50,463 bases of DNA, from assembly GCA_014904845.1 (NCBI GenBank), contig MU119542.1:1-50463 (forward strand). Direction: 5' to 3'. The notes beneath the pieces are model-generated. The model was not told where the DNA came from and made no database searches. It saw only the letters and a list, made by a program, of their open reading frames with translations. This DNA comes from Acephala macrosclerotiorum. Taxonomy: Eukaryota > Ascomycota > Leotiomycetes > Helotiales > Mollisiaceae. A program made the position numbers and the translations under genes. Positions 1-14,530 of the stretch are shown here, piece after piece; position 1 is the first letter of the stretch, and each line of letters opens with the position of its first letter.

Positions 1-3000
1 TAATTTTAAATCGTTTAAAAAAATATATATAAAATAATATATTATATTATATAATATTAAAATATATATTTAATATTATTTCGTATTTAAAAATATTTAA
101 AAAATAATATATTTATTATAATAAATTATAATTATAATTTAATATATTAATATATTATTAAAATATAAAAAAATTAATTAAATATATTAATATTCGTTTT
201 TTTATATTTTAATAATTTTAATAAATCGATTAATTATATTATAATATTAAAAAAAAAATTTCTTTCGATTTTTAATTATTAAAAAATATAAATATTTTCA
301 ATTTAAAATATTTAATTATTTTAATAATATAAAATTTAAAATAAATAAAATATTTATAAATTTAAATTTTTAATTATAATATAAAATATAAATATCGTAA
401 AAATAATATTTTTATTAATAATTTTAAATAATTTAAAAAAACGTTTAAAAAAAATTTTTTATATTTAATATTATTAAAAAATATTTATAAATTTTTATTA
501 ATATATTTTAATAATATTAAAAAAATAATATATATAATAAAAAATAATTTATATTATAAAATCAAAATATAAAAATTAAATTAAATTATATTATTTGATC
601 TCGAGTTTTTTTACGTAATAAAATATCGTTTTTTGAAAAAATTTTACGTTTTTATAAAATTAAAAACATTTTATAAAAATTTTTTTTTTTATTTTATTTA
701 AAACTCGAAATAATTATAAATTCGTAATTATATTTTTTGTTTTTTTTTATAAAAATAAAAAACATTTTATATATATAATTTATATCGTAAAAAGAAAATT
801 TAAAAAATATAATTTTAATTTTTTTTTTTAATAATTTTAATATTAATATAATAATCGAACGTATAAAATTTATTAATATTAAATATATTTAATATTTATA
901 CAATATAATCGAATTTAATATATTTAACAAATAAAAATATCGATTTTATAAATTAATATAATATTTTAATAAAGTTTTATATTAATTTACGAAAACGAAT
1001 ATCGATTAAATAAATTATATATAATTTCGATTTTATTAATATTATTTTTACGAAAAATTATTTAAATAATAATTAAAAATCTTTTAATAAAATATAAAAT
1101 CGCGAAAAATATATTATTAATAAAATTGAAATAATTGTAATATTAATAATAAATAATATTATTATATATTAAAAAAAAGATTTTCGAAATTAATTTAAAA
1201 ATAATATATTATTAAAATAAATAATAAAAATTAATTTAATTATTTAAAAATCGAAAATTATTTTATAATAATATAATCGTTTTATAAAAAAAAAAATTAA
1301 CTCGTTATTAAATTTTTTATTTTATTATAGTTTAAAGTAAATATTTATAAAATATAATTCGTTTATAAATTTAATAATAAAATATTTTATATAAATATAT
1401 TTATAAATTTTTTAATATATTTTAAAATTTTAAAATCGAAATATTTTTCGCATTATAATTTTTATTAATTTTTTATATTTAGAGAATAATAAAATCGTAT
1501 TTTTAAAATTTTATTAATTATTTCGATTAAATTTTTTATTTTAATTAATATTTTATTCGAAATAAAATCAAATAATTTTTTTTAAAATTTTTAAAATATT
1601 ATTTTTTTAAATTAAAATTTTTAATATATTTAATAATCGATTTTTATTTTTTTTAAATTTTAATATTAAAAATATTTATTAATAAATTTTATAATATTTT
1701 TTAATATTTATATAATTAATTTAAATTATTAATTTTTATTTTATTTATATTAAAAAATAAATTATTTTTTTTAAAAACATTAATTTTATTAATTTTTACG
1801 TTTTCGTTTTCGATTTTTTTATTAATATTTATTATATTTATTTTAAATATTTTTAATCGATTTTATTTTATTTTAATAAAAATATTTAAATTAATTATCG
1901 TGTAATTTATTGTAATAATTAATATAATTTACGTACGAATTTTAAAAAAATTTTAATTTTTTTTAAAATATTGAATTTATTATTATTAATCGTTATAATA
2001 TTTAATTTTTAAAAATAATTAAATTAATAATAAAAAAATAATTTTATTAAATTTTTAAACAATAAATATTATTCGATTTTAAATTATTTTATAAAATGAA
2101 ATAATTTATTTATATTATTTTTAATATTTTTTTTAAATTTATATTTTAATTATTTTTAATATAATTTATAAACAGTTTTTAATATTAATTTTACGTTTTC
2201 GAATATTAAAAATTTTATTATTAAAACGTTTATTAATATTAATAAATTTATTAATATATTATTTATAATTTTAATTAATTAAATTATTATTAAATATATT
2301 TTATAATTTAATTTTCGAATTATTTTTATTTTTATTTTTTGTATTTATTTTATTATTTTAAAATTTTTATTAATATTTAATCAAAATAAAATTAATTTAA
2401 TTAAAATAAAATTTTACGTTAATAATTGCAAAATTAAAATTAAACGTTCGAATTTGTTTTTAATTTATTAAACGAATAAATAAATATAAAAACTATTTAA
2501 ATTTATTTTTATTTAATTTAATAAATAATTATTCGATAAAAAATTTTAAATTATTAAAAAAATTATTATATTTAATATAAAATTTATCAATTTAAAATTA
2601 AATAAATAATTTATTATTAAAAAAATTTTAATAAATAATTCGATATTTTTTTAAAAATTATTATTATTTTTTAATTAAAAAATTTAAAAAATTAAAATAT
2701 TAAATTTATATTTTTTTATTAAAAAAATTTAAAAAAAATTTTATATATATTTAAAAAAATTAATATATCATAAAAATATTTAATAAAATATTATTAAATT
2801 TAAATAAAAAAACTAATAAAATTATTAAAAAAAATTAATAAAATATTTTTAAAATTTAATAAAAAAATTAAAAAATTAAATATAAATATTAATAAAATTT
2901 TTAAAAAATTTATTTTATATTTATAATAAAATTTATAAAATATTTTATAATCGAAAACGAATTTATTATTTTTATTTAAAATTAAATTAAAAAAAATTAA

Positions 3001-4140
3001 ATAATAAATAATATTATTTAATTCGACGTTTAATAAAAATAATATAATATATCGTTTTTATATATTGAAAATAAATAATTTTTTTTTGAATTTAATAAAA
3101 TTTATATCGAAAATTAAAAATTTACGAATATTAAAATTATTATTATTAAACGTTATATATTATTTTATAAAAATAAAACGTATAATAAAATTAAATAATT
3201 TTAATTTTAAAAATTATTATTATTATTAATAAAATTAAATTATTATAATTATTAAAAATAAAAATATTATATAAAAAAAATTTAAAATAAATAAATAAAA
3301 TAAATATAATAAATTTAAAAATAAAATTTTTCGATCGATTAAAATTATATAAATTTGTTTTAAATCGATTATTTTTTTAAAACGATTTTAAGATTTATAT
3401 AATTATTTAATTTTTTATTATTAAATTCGAAATTAGTTTTTAAATAAATATATATATAAATTCGAATTAAAAATTTTAATACGTGAATTTCGTATTTTTA
3501 AATAAATTCGATTACGTTTTTAAATAATTCGATTTTATATTATTAATTTTATACGTTATTATAATTTTTTTATTTAATTAAATATTCGAAATTATTTTTA
3601 TCGTTATATCGAATATATTTTTTATTAATAATTTTTTTAAATTTTTGAAATTTTTAATTATTATTATATTTATAATTTAAATTAATATCAATTAATTTTA
3701 CGATATTTAATTTTAATTTATTATACGAATTTTTATTTTTTTAATACGAGATATAAATAAACAATAAAAATAATTAAATAAATTTTTTAATAAAAAAGTA
3801 ATTATAATTTATATATAAAACGATTAATATTTTTTTTAATATAAAAAATTTATTTATTATTGTATTAATTTTAAATTTAAATAATTTAAAAAATTATAAT
3901 TTTTATAAAATTTAATATAAATAATTTATATTTGAAATCGTATTATTTTTTAATAAATATAACGATAAAATTAATAATTAATTATACGTTTTATTAATAA
4001 TAATTTTAAATAATTTTAAAAATATTAAAAAAATTTAATTTATATAAAAATAATAAAATTATATTCGTTTTATAATCGATAATAATTTTATTTAAATTAG
4101 TATTAATAATTATTAAAAATATATTATTAATAATAATTAA

Positions 4141-4170
4141 ATATAATATAATATAATATAATATAATATA
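4141..4170. repeat. Short 5-bp tandem repeat (ATATA)x6
   Basis: Six perfect copies of a pentamer lie inside the AT block. It is a low-complexity microsatellite with no visible function. Confidence 0.7.
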
Positions 4171-6624
4171 ATTTATTTATTATTAATTAAAATAAAATAT
4201 AATAAAATAATAAAAATCGATTTCGATTTTTTATAAAATTTATTTTAATAATTTATTTGTTTATAAATATTAAATAATAAATATTTAAAAATTTGAAAAT
4301 AATTTATTAAAATTTAAAAAAAAAAAATTTATTTTAATTAAAAATAATATTATTCGATATTTTTTAATTATAAAATATAAATATTATAATTAAAATTTTA
4401 ATTTAATTTTTAATTATATATATAATATATTTTAAAATAAATAGTTTTTTTTAAAAAAAATTATAAAATATTAATATTAAAAAATCGAAAAATTGAAATT
4501 TTTAATTTTTTATAAAACGATTATTTTTATAATTAAAAAATTAAAAATAAAATTAATCGCAATTATTATAAAAGTTTTTAACTCAATATAAATTAATTAT
4601 AAAAAATCGTATATTAAAAATTATAAAATTTTATTATAAAAATAATTTAAATAATATATTAAATATTTAATTAATTTTTTTATTAATTTATAAATTATAA
4701 AATTCAATAATTTTTATTTTAGTTTTTCGAGATCGAAATAATATTTATTAAAAATTTTTAAAAAAATATTATAAAATATAATTTTTAAAATATAAAACGA
4801 TTAAAGTTTTTATAAAAAATATAAAATAATAAATTATTTTATAAAAAAAAAATTATTAATTTAAATTTTTCAAAAAATTAATTTATTTTTTTTAATTAAA
4901 AAACTTTAAAATTTTATAAAAATAATAATTTTTAATATAATTTTTTATAAATTGTAATTTGAATTTTAAATTTATTTAAAATATTTAATATAATATTTAA
5001 TTTTTTAAAAATATATTTTATTTCGAAATTAAATTAAAAAAAGTATTTAAAAATCGTAATAAATTTTATATTAATTATAATAATATCGAAAGTAAATAAA
5101 AAATTTTAATTATAAATATTTTTTATTATTAAATAATTTATTAAAATTTGAATAAAATATTTATTATTTTAAATTGTAATTTAAAGTTTTTTATAAGTAT
5201 ATATTAAATATATTATTTCGAGTTTAATAAAATAATAATATTTTTCAATAAAAAAAAATAATTTATTTAAAAATAATATAAATTAAATTATAAAAATTAA
5301 AATATAATTTTAAAATCGTTTTTAAAAATATCAATTTTAAAAAAAATAATTTATTTAAATCGTAATAAATTAATATACGTTTATTTAATAAATAAATTTA
5401 AAAAAGATTTTATAATAATTTTTTAATTCGTAAATTTTTATATAATATATATATAAATTTTTTTTTTGAAATTTTTTTTAAAATTTTTTATTTTTTTTTT
5501 TTATATAAATTTTTATATTTTATATTATTATAATAATTTCAATATTTATACGTAAAACGATATATAAAATCGAAATTAATTTATTATTTTTAAATACATT
5601 TTTAAAGATTTTAAAAATTTAAAAAAAAAAATTTTTTAATTATTATTATTCGTTTTTGGATTATAAATATTTTAAATTCGTTTATATGATAATTAAAAAA
5701 ATAAATTAATAAATATTTTAAAAAAATTTTTTAATAAAAACTTTAATAAAATAATAATATAATCGAAATTTTAAATTTATAATTTATTAAACGTAAATAA
5801 AAATTTTTAAAAATTTTAAAAAATTATTATAAAACGTTTTAAATCGTAATAATTAATAATAATAATTTTGTTTTAATAATTTTCTCGAATTAAAAATTAA
5901 TAAAAAAATTTTAATTTATCGATAATCGTAATATAAATTATATTTTTAAAAGTTTTTATAATTTTTTTTTAATACGATATTAAATACGCATTAAAAATCG
6001 TCGTTTTATTAATAAGTTTTATATTAATAATAAAATAAAAAAATAAAAATTTTAATTATTTTTTAAATTTTAAATATAAAATAATTAAAAAATATTAATT
6101 AAATTATTTATTCGAATTTATTTTTTTTATATATAATATTAAATATTTTATTAATTTTCGATTAATAAAATTAATATATATAATTCGAATAAAAAATCAA
6201 TAAAATTTTTATCGATTTAATAAATTATAAACTCGTTAATTAAAATTTTAAATTAAATTACGAATTTTAAATTTACGACGTATATATAAATAAAATGTTT
6301 TTCTCGTTTCGAAAGAAAAAACTCGTTCGACGACTCGCAAACGAGCCAATAGTAAACGAGTTTTTTTTTTCTTTATTCGATGTACATTTTATTTCGCAAG
6401 TCTCGCAAAAACGTTTTTACGAAAGACTATAAAATTTTCGATTTTAGTAATTTACTTTTATTTCAAGTTTCAAATCAATAACTTTTAATTTGAGCGTTTT
6501 ATAAGCATTTGAAAATAGAGTAGTAATTTTAGATTTTGTCGAGCGATAAAATCGATAAATTAATAAATTTATTAGTATTTCAAGTAATAATACACTTACT
6601 ACGAAATCTCATATTACTAAGAAA

Positions 6625-6770
6625 ATACTCTTTGAAACTCTCGTTTCTTATATCGAATTATTACGATCGATTTAATCAATTTAGATTACTTTATTTAATA
6701 TATAATTCTAAAAAAAGATTTTTTAAAATTTCTTTTGAAAATTATACAATTATAAAAATGTTTAATATTT
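6625..6770 (+). repeat. Dispersed repeat X, copy 1
   Basis: This segment aligns with 14,400-14,530 on the same strand. Shared landmarks are a CTCGTTT followed by TTATAT, an AATTATTA block, TATAATT followed by an A-run, and CAATTATAAAA at the right end. Most differences are C/T or G/A, with a few small length changes. It is part of the degraded repeat family that fills the left block. Repeat Y lies about 0.7 kb to the right of this copy but to the left of the other X copy, so the order of X and Y is swapped. Confidence 0.6.
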
Positions 6771-7474
6771 AAATAAATATTTTAATATTTAAAACAAAAA
6801 TATACTTTTAATAAAATCTTATATTAAAAAAACACTCTATAAAACTCTCGTTTAATCTTTTTATACAATATTTCAAAAATTTTGAAATTCGCGTTTTTAA
6901 CGATTTATATTGAAAAATTAATAATAAAATAATTGTTTTATATTTCGAATTGTTTATAGATTAAAAAAAAAGTTTATAAATTATAAATCGACGATTATAT
7001 CGTCGACGCAAATTCGTTGAAATTAAATCGATAAAAAAATCTTTTTTTTTTAAAATAAAAAAAAAAATTTTTTTTATATAAAATTTAATATTTAATTAGT
7101 TTTTAAAAAAAAATTCTTTATATATTATTTATTATTGAATATTATTTTAAATAAAAAAAAAACATTTTATTTTTTAAATTTATTTTGAATAAAAATTATT
7201 TTTTAAAACTTAAAATTAAATATATTATTAATTTCGAATATTAATAATATAATAATTATATTTTCAATATTATCGACGATTACTCGATTAAAAATATTTA
7301 CTCCATTTAAGAAAAAAATAAAAAAAAAAATAAAAAATAAAAACTTTAAAAATAGAAAATTTCAAATAATTATAAAAAAAATATAAATTACAAAAAAAAA
7401 AATCGAATTTTCGAAATTTTTAAAATTTCAATTATAAACAAATTAATTAAAGTATTTATTATACTATTGAAAAT

Positions 7475-7690
7475 ATTAATATTATACTAAGAATACTAAA
7501 TTCACTAGTAAAACAATTTAAACGTACATAAAATTTTTTTTTAAATTCTAATATACGTATTAATTTATTTTTAATTAAAATTATTTAAAAAACGAAACTC
7601 GAAATATAAAAACTCTACTTTGAAAATAAAAATAAAACAATATTAACTATATACGATTTCGAACTATACGTAAATATTATGTAATATTTA
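7475..7690 (+). repeat. Dispersed repeat Y, copy 1
   Basis: Positions 7501-7690 align without gaps to 13,636-13,825 on the same strand. By hand I count about 25 differences and every one is a transition. A 31-bp core starting near 7,560 is identical in both copies. This is the clearest direct sign of RIP in the window. Similarity continues leftwards to about 7,475. Confidence 0.8.
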
Positions 7691-7784
7691 TTTTAATATT
7701 AATAATTTTTTTTTTATAATAAAAATATTATTATTTTTAATAATTTAAACGAATAAAAAATTTTTTTTTTATTATATATTATAA

Positions 7785-7925
7785 ATATATAAAACTCGTT
7801 AATTTTAATACAAATAAAAATATTAAAAAAATGAGAATTATATAATTAAATACTAAAAATAATATTAATTTATTAGTATTATTTTTAAAGTTTATTGAAA
7901 TTTATAAATTTCAAATTTAAAAAAA
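7785..7925 (+). repeat. Repeat P, left-block copy
   Basis: This segment resembles 45,335-45,470 in the right block on the same strand. Shared order of landmarks: AAAACTC, a TAATA-rich stretch, AATTATAT, TTAAA, TAATATTA, then a TTTAT..AAA..TATAAAT stretch. The alignment is imperfect and includes small gaps, so the boundaries are approximate. Confidence 0.45.
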
Positions 7926-8164
7926 AAATTTAATTTAAAATTTCAAATAATAATAATATTAAAAACAAATATTTTTTTATTTATTCTTTTTATTTAATTT
8001 TTTTTTATTATTATTTTTTTTTTAATTTATTTTTTTATTTATATTTTAAAATAATTAATATTTAAAAACTTTTTTAAAATTTTATTAAAAATTAATTTTA
8101 TTATAATATTTATTGAATTATTTTAATTATTAATTTATTTAATTTTTTATAATTTTTTTTATTC

Positions 8165-8255
8165 GTATAATTATCGTAAGATTATAATATCGATTATTAA
8201 ATGCTTTTTTTTAATCGTTTTAAATTTAATTAAATACTCGTAAAATAAATACGAA
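8165..8255 (+). repeat. Repeat Q, left-block copy
   Basis: The stretch with TTATAATATCGATTAT followed by GCTTTTTTTT and then TTTAATTA..A..TCGTAAAA recurs at 46,975-47,060 on the same strand. Here Q lies about 0.4 kb right of P; in the right block the same two are about 1.65 kb apart with repeat R between them. Confidence 0.45.
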
Positions 8256-11200
8256 TTAATATATATAATTATTAAAATATTAAAAAAATCGAATTATTTT
8301 ATAATTATATTTATAGTAAATTTAATTATTATTATTATTATATTGATTTTTTTTATTATTTTATATATTTTTAAAATTAGTACGTTTTTAATAATTCGTT
8401 TACTTTTAATAAAATTGTAATAAATAAATAAAAATTTAATTTCGAATTTTTTATTGTTTTTTTTATTTTTATTCGTAAAAATAATTTTATATTCAATTTA
8501 AAAATTAAAATTTTTATTATTTGTAAACGATTTATCGATAAAAACGAAAAATTTTATTATTAATAAATTTATAACGATATATTTAAATTCTCGATTTAAG
8601 TTTTTAATTTATTATTTTAATTTTTTATTTAATATAATCATTTTATTTTTAATCGAATTCTAATATTAAATAATAATAAATAAATCGAAAATTGTTTCGA
8701 ATTAATAAATTGTAATAATATAAATATTTCGAGTATATTATTTTTTATATTCAATTTATATATTTAATAATTTGAAATTTATTAATTTGAGTTTTTTGTT
8801 TTAATTTTTTATTATAATTAAATTATTTTTTATATTAAATTAATATATATTTATTAAAAATTAATAAAATTTTTAATATAAGAATTATTTTAAATTTTAT
8901 TACGAATTTAATTTTTTTAAATTAATTTTTCTCGAAATTAAAACTTTTTTTTTTTATTAATATAAACGTATTATTTATTTATATTTTAATAATATTAAAT
9001 ACTTTTTTTTTAATTATAATTAAAAAATAAAAATAGTATATAAACGTAATTATTAATAATTTTTTTTATAATATTTATAGTATATAATCTATTAATATAT
9101 TTTTATTTTTATTATTTTATATAATAATTTTTAAATTATTATAATAATATTTAATAAATAAAAATAATAAATTTATTTTAATAAATACGCGAATATTAAT
9201 CGTTAAAAATTAATTATCGATTGTATATATATTTATATAATATCGTAAAATTATATTTTAATTATTTTACTTAAAAATTAAATTAAAAAAAATATTAATA
9301 TAATAATAATTTATTAATTAATTCTTTAAATAATTAAAAATTATATAAAAATCAATTTTGTTTTTATTATTATATTTTTAAATTATTAATTTTAATTTTT
9401 CGTATAAATTATTAATAGTTTTATTTTTCATTTTATTAATTAATTTTAAATTAAAAATATAAATATTAATATATTTAATAAAATCGAATTTAACGAATTA
9501 AAAAAAAATTTTTACAATCAAATTATCGATTTTTTTTTATTAAAATTCTTCGAATAATATTTCAAATATAATAATTATATTGTTTTTTTATAATTATAAT
9601 AAAAACTTTTTATTAATTTTTTTTTTATTTATTATAAATATTATAAATATTTTATTTTTATTATTATTTTCGTTTTTAGTAAATTAATAACGTTTATTTT
9701 ATTATAATTTTTTATCGAATATTTTTTTATTATTACGTAATTTTTTCGATCGTTTTTAATCGTATTATTTTATTAATAATTTATTATTTAAATTTTTTTA
9801 ATTTAATTTATCGAATAAAAAAAATATAAAAAGTAATTTTTCGTTAGTAATTTCTTTATAAAGTATTTTTTTTATATAGTACGATTTGATTATTATTAAA
9901 CGAAATTTAATTAATTTATAGAATATATTAATCGTATATATTTTTTCGTTTATTACTAATAATTTGTATAATTTTTTTCAATTTTTTTTTTTTCGTTAAA
10001 TACGTACATTCGAAAAAATTAATAAATTTAAAATAAATCTCGTATTCGAATTATTTCTTATTATAAATATATTTGTAATTTAATATTTAACGTAGAAATT
10101 TCGTATTTCTTTAATAATTGTACGAATTATTTCAATTTTTTTAATTACTAATAAAAATAATACGTTTTTAACGATTATTTTAAAATATATTTTAAAAATT
10201 AATAATATTAATATAATTTCGTTTAATTTTAATAAATCGTTTATTATTTTAATTACTATTTATAAAATCAATTTTTTATTAATTTATTTATTAATAAATT
10301 TATAAATTTATTATAATAAAATATAATATGTTTTATTTTTTTTTACGTTATTATAAATTTCAATAAAAAAAATTTTAATTTTAATTATTATTATTTTTAT
10401 ATATTATTAAAATTCTATAAACGAAAATTTTTTTTTTATATTATAAATGAAATAATTTAATAATTTTTAATATATATCGATTTAATATATTTAAAAAATA
10501 TTTAATATTATTTTTATAAATATAATATATTAATAATAATCGAATAATTAAATTTATAATTATTTTTTAAATAATTTATTATATATTTAATAATAATAAT
10601 AATATTTAATATTTATATTATAATTTGCGTATTAAAAATTTTTTAATAAATATTGTATTAATTAATAATTAAATTGTTAATATAATTATTATAATTCGAT
10701 TTTAATAAAATAATTTTAAATTTTATTTTTTTAAATTAAAACGTTTTTAAGATTATCAATTTTTATTTTTATTTTATTTATATTTTAAATATAAAATAAA
10801 AATAATATATTTATTAAAATAACGTAAAATATTATAATATTTAAAAACGTATTAATTTGAATTATTTTTTATAATAATACAATTTTTTTATTAAATCGAA
10901 TTTTATAAATATTAATCGTTAATATATTTAATTAAATTTTATTATTAATTTTTTATAATACTTGAAATTATAATTAATCGATAATTAATATTTTTACAAT
11001 TTTATTATTTAATATAATTTTTTGAAAAATTTTAAACGAATAATAATTTTCGAATATAAATATTAAATTTTTATCGAATTAATATAATTGCAAATTAAAT
11101 ATATTTTTTTTTATAATAATATAATAAATAAATTAATTGTTTAAAATAATTATTATTTAAATATTATTAATTTTTTTAAATTTAATAAAATAAATTTTAT

Positions 11201-12000
11201 TTTTATTTTCTATTGTTATATTTATTAATAATTAATCGATTTTTTCGATTTTATCGTTTTTCGAGAAACTTTTTATATTTTTACACTTAATAAAAAAAAT
11301 TTAATAATAAATCGTCGTAATATTACGATTAATAATATATTAAACGTATTATTAAAATTTAAAATATATTTATTATCGTTTTTTTATTATATATTTTATT
11401 GATTAATAATTTGATTTATTATAAATATAAAATTTTTTTTAATAATTACAATTCGCGTAATAATTATTATTATTTTGAAATAATTTTTTATTTTTTTTAT
11501 TGAATTAAAAAAATCGAAAAATTGAAATTAATTTATATTTATATTTTTTATTACGTTTTTCGTATATTTAATCGATTTAATTTTAATCGATTTTATTATA
11601 ATTTTTTTTGTTTTTTTGAAAATTGTAATCGAAATTATTATTATATTATTATACTTTTTATAAACGTATCGTAATATTAATCGCGAATTATAATTTAATA
11701 TAAACGCTTTTAAATATATTTGTAAATTTATAAAATATAAAATTATACTTTTTAATATTTTTATAAATATTAATAATTTGATTTCAAAAATTATATTTTG
11801 TATAATATTCGTTTAATAAACTATATTAAATTTATTAGAATTAATTGAAAAATAATTAAAAGTATTTTAATTTAATTTTCGATTAATTAATAATAATAAT
11901 TCGTAATAATATAATTTCTTTTTATAAAAATATATACAATTATTAATTTTTATTTATTTTAAAATACGTTCGAATTATATTTATTATTACTATAAAACTA

Positions 12001-12150
12001 TAATTTCTTTTTGCGATTTTATTATAATAAAATAAATTCGTACAATTTTTAAATATAATAAAAAATATTTTATTGTATTAATTTTCTAATAATTTAATTT
12101 TAAAATAATAATCGTAGAAAATTTATAATTTAATATTAAAAATATTAAAC
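12001..12150 (+). repeat. Repeat R, left-block copy
   Basis: This segment aligns nearly gap-free to about 45,992-46,140 in the right block. Both contain TAATTTCTTTTT, TTTTATTATAATAAAA, TTAATATAATAAAAAATAT-like and TAATAATTTAATTTTA blocks in the same order. Differences include A/T changes as well as transitions, so the copies are older or less directly related than the Y pair. Similarity probably begins further left, near 11,920. Confidence 0.6.
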
Positions 12151-13000
12151 AATTTTTTATTGTATTTTTTATTATTATTAATATATATTTTTATTAAATT
12201 CGTAAGCGATTTTATTAATATATTTTGTAAAAATTAAAAATTATTATATTGAAAATTATCGTTTAATTAAACGTTTTAATTAAAATTTATATTTTTTTAA
12301 TTTTATAAATTATTTTATTAATATATTAATTAGTAAAATTATTAATTTAAAAATTAAATATTTAAAATTTGTATATTAAAATATTATATATTCGAGATTC
12401 AAATTTCGTAAAATTAAATATTTAAAATATTTAAAATTTAAAAATATTATAATCGTAAAAATAAATTATTTTAAAAAATAATATTATTTTAAATAATTTT
12501 TTTTTTAAATATTAATTAAATATTATTTAAAATAAATATAAAATTTGTTTTTGTTTATTAATTGATTTATTACTTTTTTTTTAATTTATTTATAGTATTT
12601 TTTTTTATTTATAATAATTTTTTCGAGTATTTTTACAATTTTTTTTTCGTTCGTATAATATATTTTACAATTTTCAAATAAAAACTAATATTATTTTAAA
12701 AAACGTATTTTTCGTTTATTAATTAAAATTATTTTTAAAATATTTTTATATAATATAATTCGTGTATTCGTTTTATTTGTAGTATTTAATATTAAATACG
12801 ATAAATATATCGATTATTATTTTGTTTAAATTCTTATTTATTGTATCGATTAATAAATTCTATATTTTTTTTTTAATTTTATATTTTATTTTTTTAAATA
12901 TTATTTCGAAAAATAAAAAGTAATTAATTTTATAAATAATTTTATAAGTAATTTAAACGTTTTAATAATATTGAATAATAAAAACGAATAAAAAAAAATA

Positions 13001-13036
13001 AATACAAAAACGAATACAAAAACGAATACAAAGACG
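13001..13036. repeat. 12-bp tandem repeat, three copies
   Basis: Three adjacent copies of AATACAAAAACG are present, the third with one A-to-G difference. They sit in a less degraded patch of the left block. Confidence 0.7.
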
Positions 13037-13609
13037 AATAAGCGTTTTCGAAGAATAAATATTTTCGATAAACGTTTAATTGGACGTTTGATTAAACGTC
13101 TACGATAAACGTTTTTATAGTGCGTTTTTCGATAATAGTTTATAGAGATTTCGTGTAATCGTAATTTAATACTAGTATATTATTCGATTGATTGATTCGA
13201 AATTGTAAAGTGTAAATATAATCGAAATAGAAAATAAAAAATAATATCGATTTAATATAATATTTAAAATCAAACAATAAATATAGTAATTCAATTAATT
13301 GTTTGATTGAATTTTTCGTGAAATAATATTATTTTACGTAATAAACGCAAACTTAAATTAATTATTCAAAAGTACGAATTTTTTTATAATTAATTTCTTT
13401 AAATTCTCGAAAAATAATTAAATATTTCAATTTCGTTTCTATAAAAAAAAACAATAAAATTCTTTTATAATTCAATAGTATTTAACGATATTCGATCGAG
13501 ATTTTTTAGTACTTTTTATAATAAACTTATTAATACTTTTAGTTTATCGTATTTCGTTTTTTTTAATAGATTTTTATTAATTCGTAATTGAAAGCAATTA
13601 CTAATTAGT

Positions 13610-13825
13610 ATTAGTATTATATTAAAAATATCGAGTTTATTAATAAAACGATTTAAACGCACATAAAATTTCTCTTTGAATTTTAATATGCGTATTAATT
13701 TATTTTTAATTAAAATTATTTAAAAAATAAAATTCGAAATATAAAAATTTTATTTCGAAAATAAAAATAAAACAATACTAATTATATGTAATTTCGAATT
13801 ATACGTAAATATTATATAATATTTG
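13610..13825 (+). repeat. Dispersed repeat Y, copy 2
   Basis: Partner of the segment at 7475-7690. At several sites this copy keeps C or G where the other has T or A, and at other sites the reverse, so both copies were mutated independently from a common sequence. Confidence 0.8.
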
Positions 13826-14399
13826 TTTCGATAGAAAATTTATAAAAAAAATATTAATTTAAAAAATAAAATAAAATAAAAACTTATTAAATACATCAAA
13901 AAAAAAATTATTAAACGTTTAATTATATTCGCGTTATTAAAAAAATTATAATATTACGATAATAATTTCAAAATTAATAAAAAAAAAATTTAAAAATAAA
14001 ATAAAAATTATTATATAATACGTTAAATCGATTATAAATTTATTAAATAAATTCAATTACAATTAATACTAATAATTAATTGAATTTTTAATATTAAATA
14101 AATATTAAAAAATTTTCGAGTTTTTTTTTAAATTAATAAAAATAATTTCTTTTATAAAAAAAATAAAAAAAGAGAAATTCGAAATAAAATAATAAAATTT
14201 TAATCAAAATTCAAAAATTTAATTATACTCAAAAAATTTAATTTGTATTAATAGTTCGTTTTTTTTCTTTGATCGATTTTTACGTTCGAATTACAATTGT
14301 ATATAAACGTATATACTATAAAAAAGTATTAACAATAGTTTCGATAATTTTATTATTTAACGATAAATACGAATTTAAAATAAATTTTATTTTATTTTA

Positions 14400-14530
14400 T
14401 TCTATAAAATTCTCGTTTTTTATATTAAATTATTATAATCGTTTCAATTAATTTAAATTATTTTTTTTATATAATTTTAAAAAAAAATTCTTTGAAACTT
14501 TTTTTAAAAATTACGCAATTATAAAATAAA
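14400..14530 (+). repeat. Dispersed repeat X, copy 2
   Basis: Partner of 6625-6770. The two copies translate in one frame to short similar peptides (LSFLISNYYDRFN against FSFFILNYYNRFN). That reflects DNA homology of a degraded element and not a conserved gene, since no longer frame or family resemblance exists. Confidence 0.6.

Noticed and set aside
6536..6772. Open frame of 78 codons in the left AT block
   Set aside because: Chance frame in a degraded repeat (X). The similar peptide at 14,269 reflects DNA homology of the repeat.
14269..14451. Open frame of 60 codons in the left AT block
   Set aside because: Overlaps repeat X copy 2; Ile/Phe/Tyr-rich composition follows from AT content.
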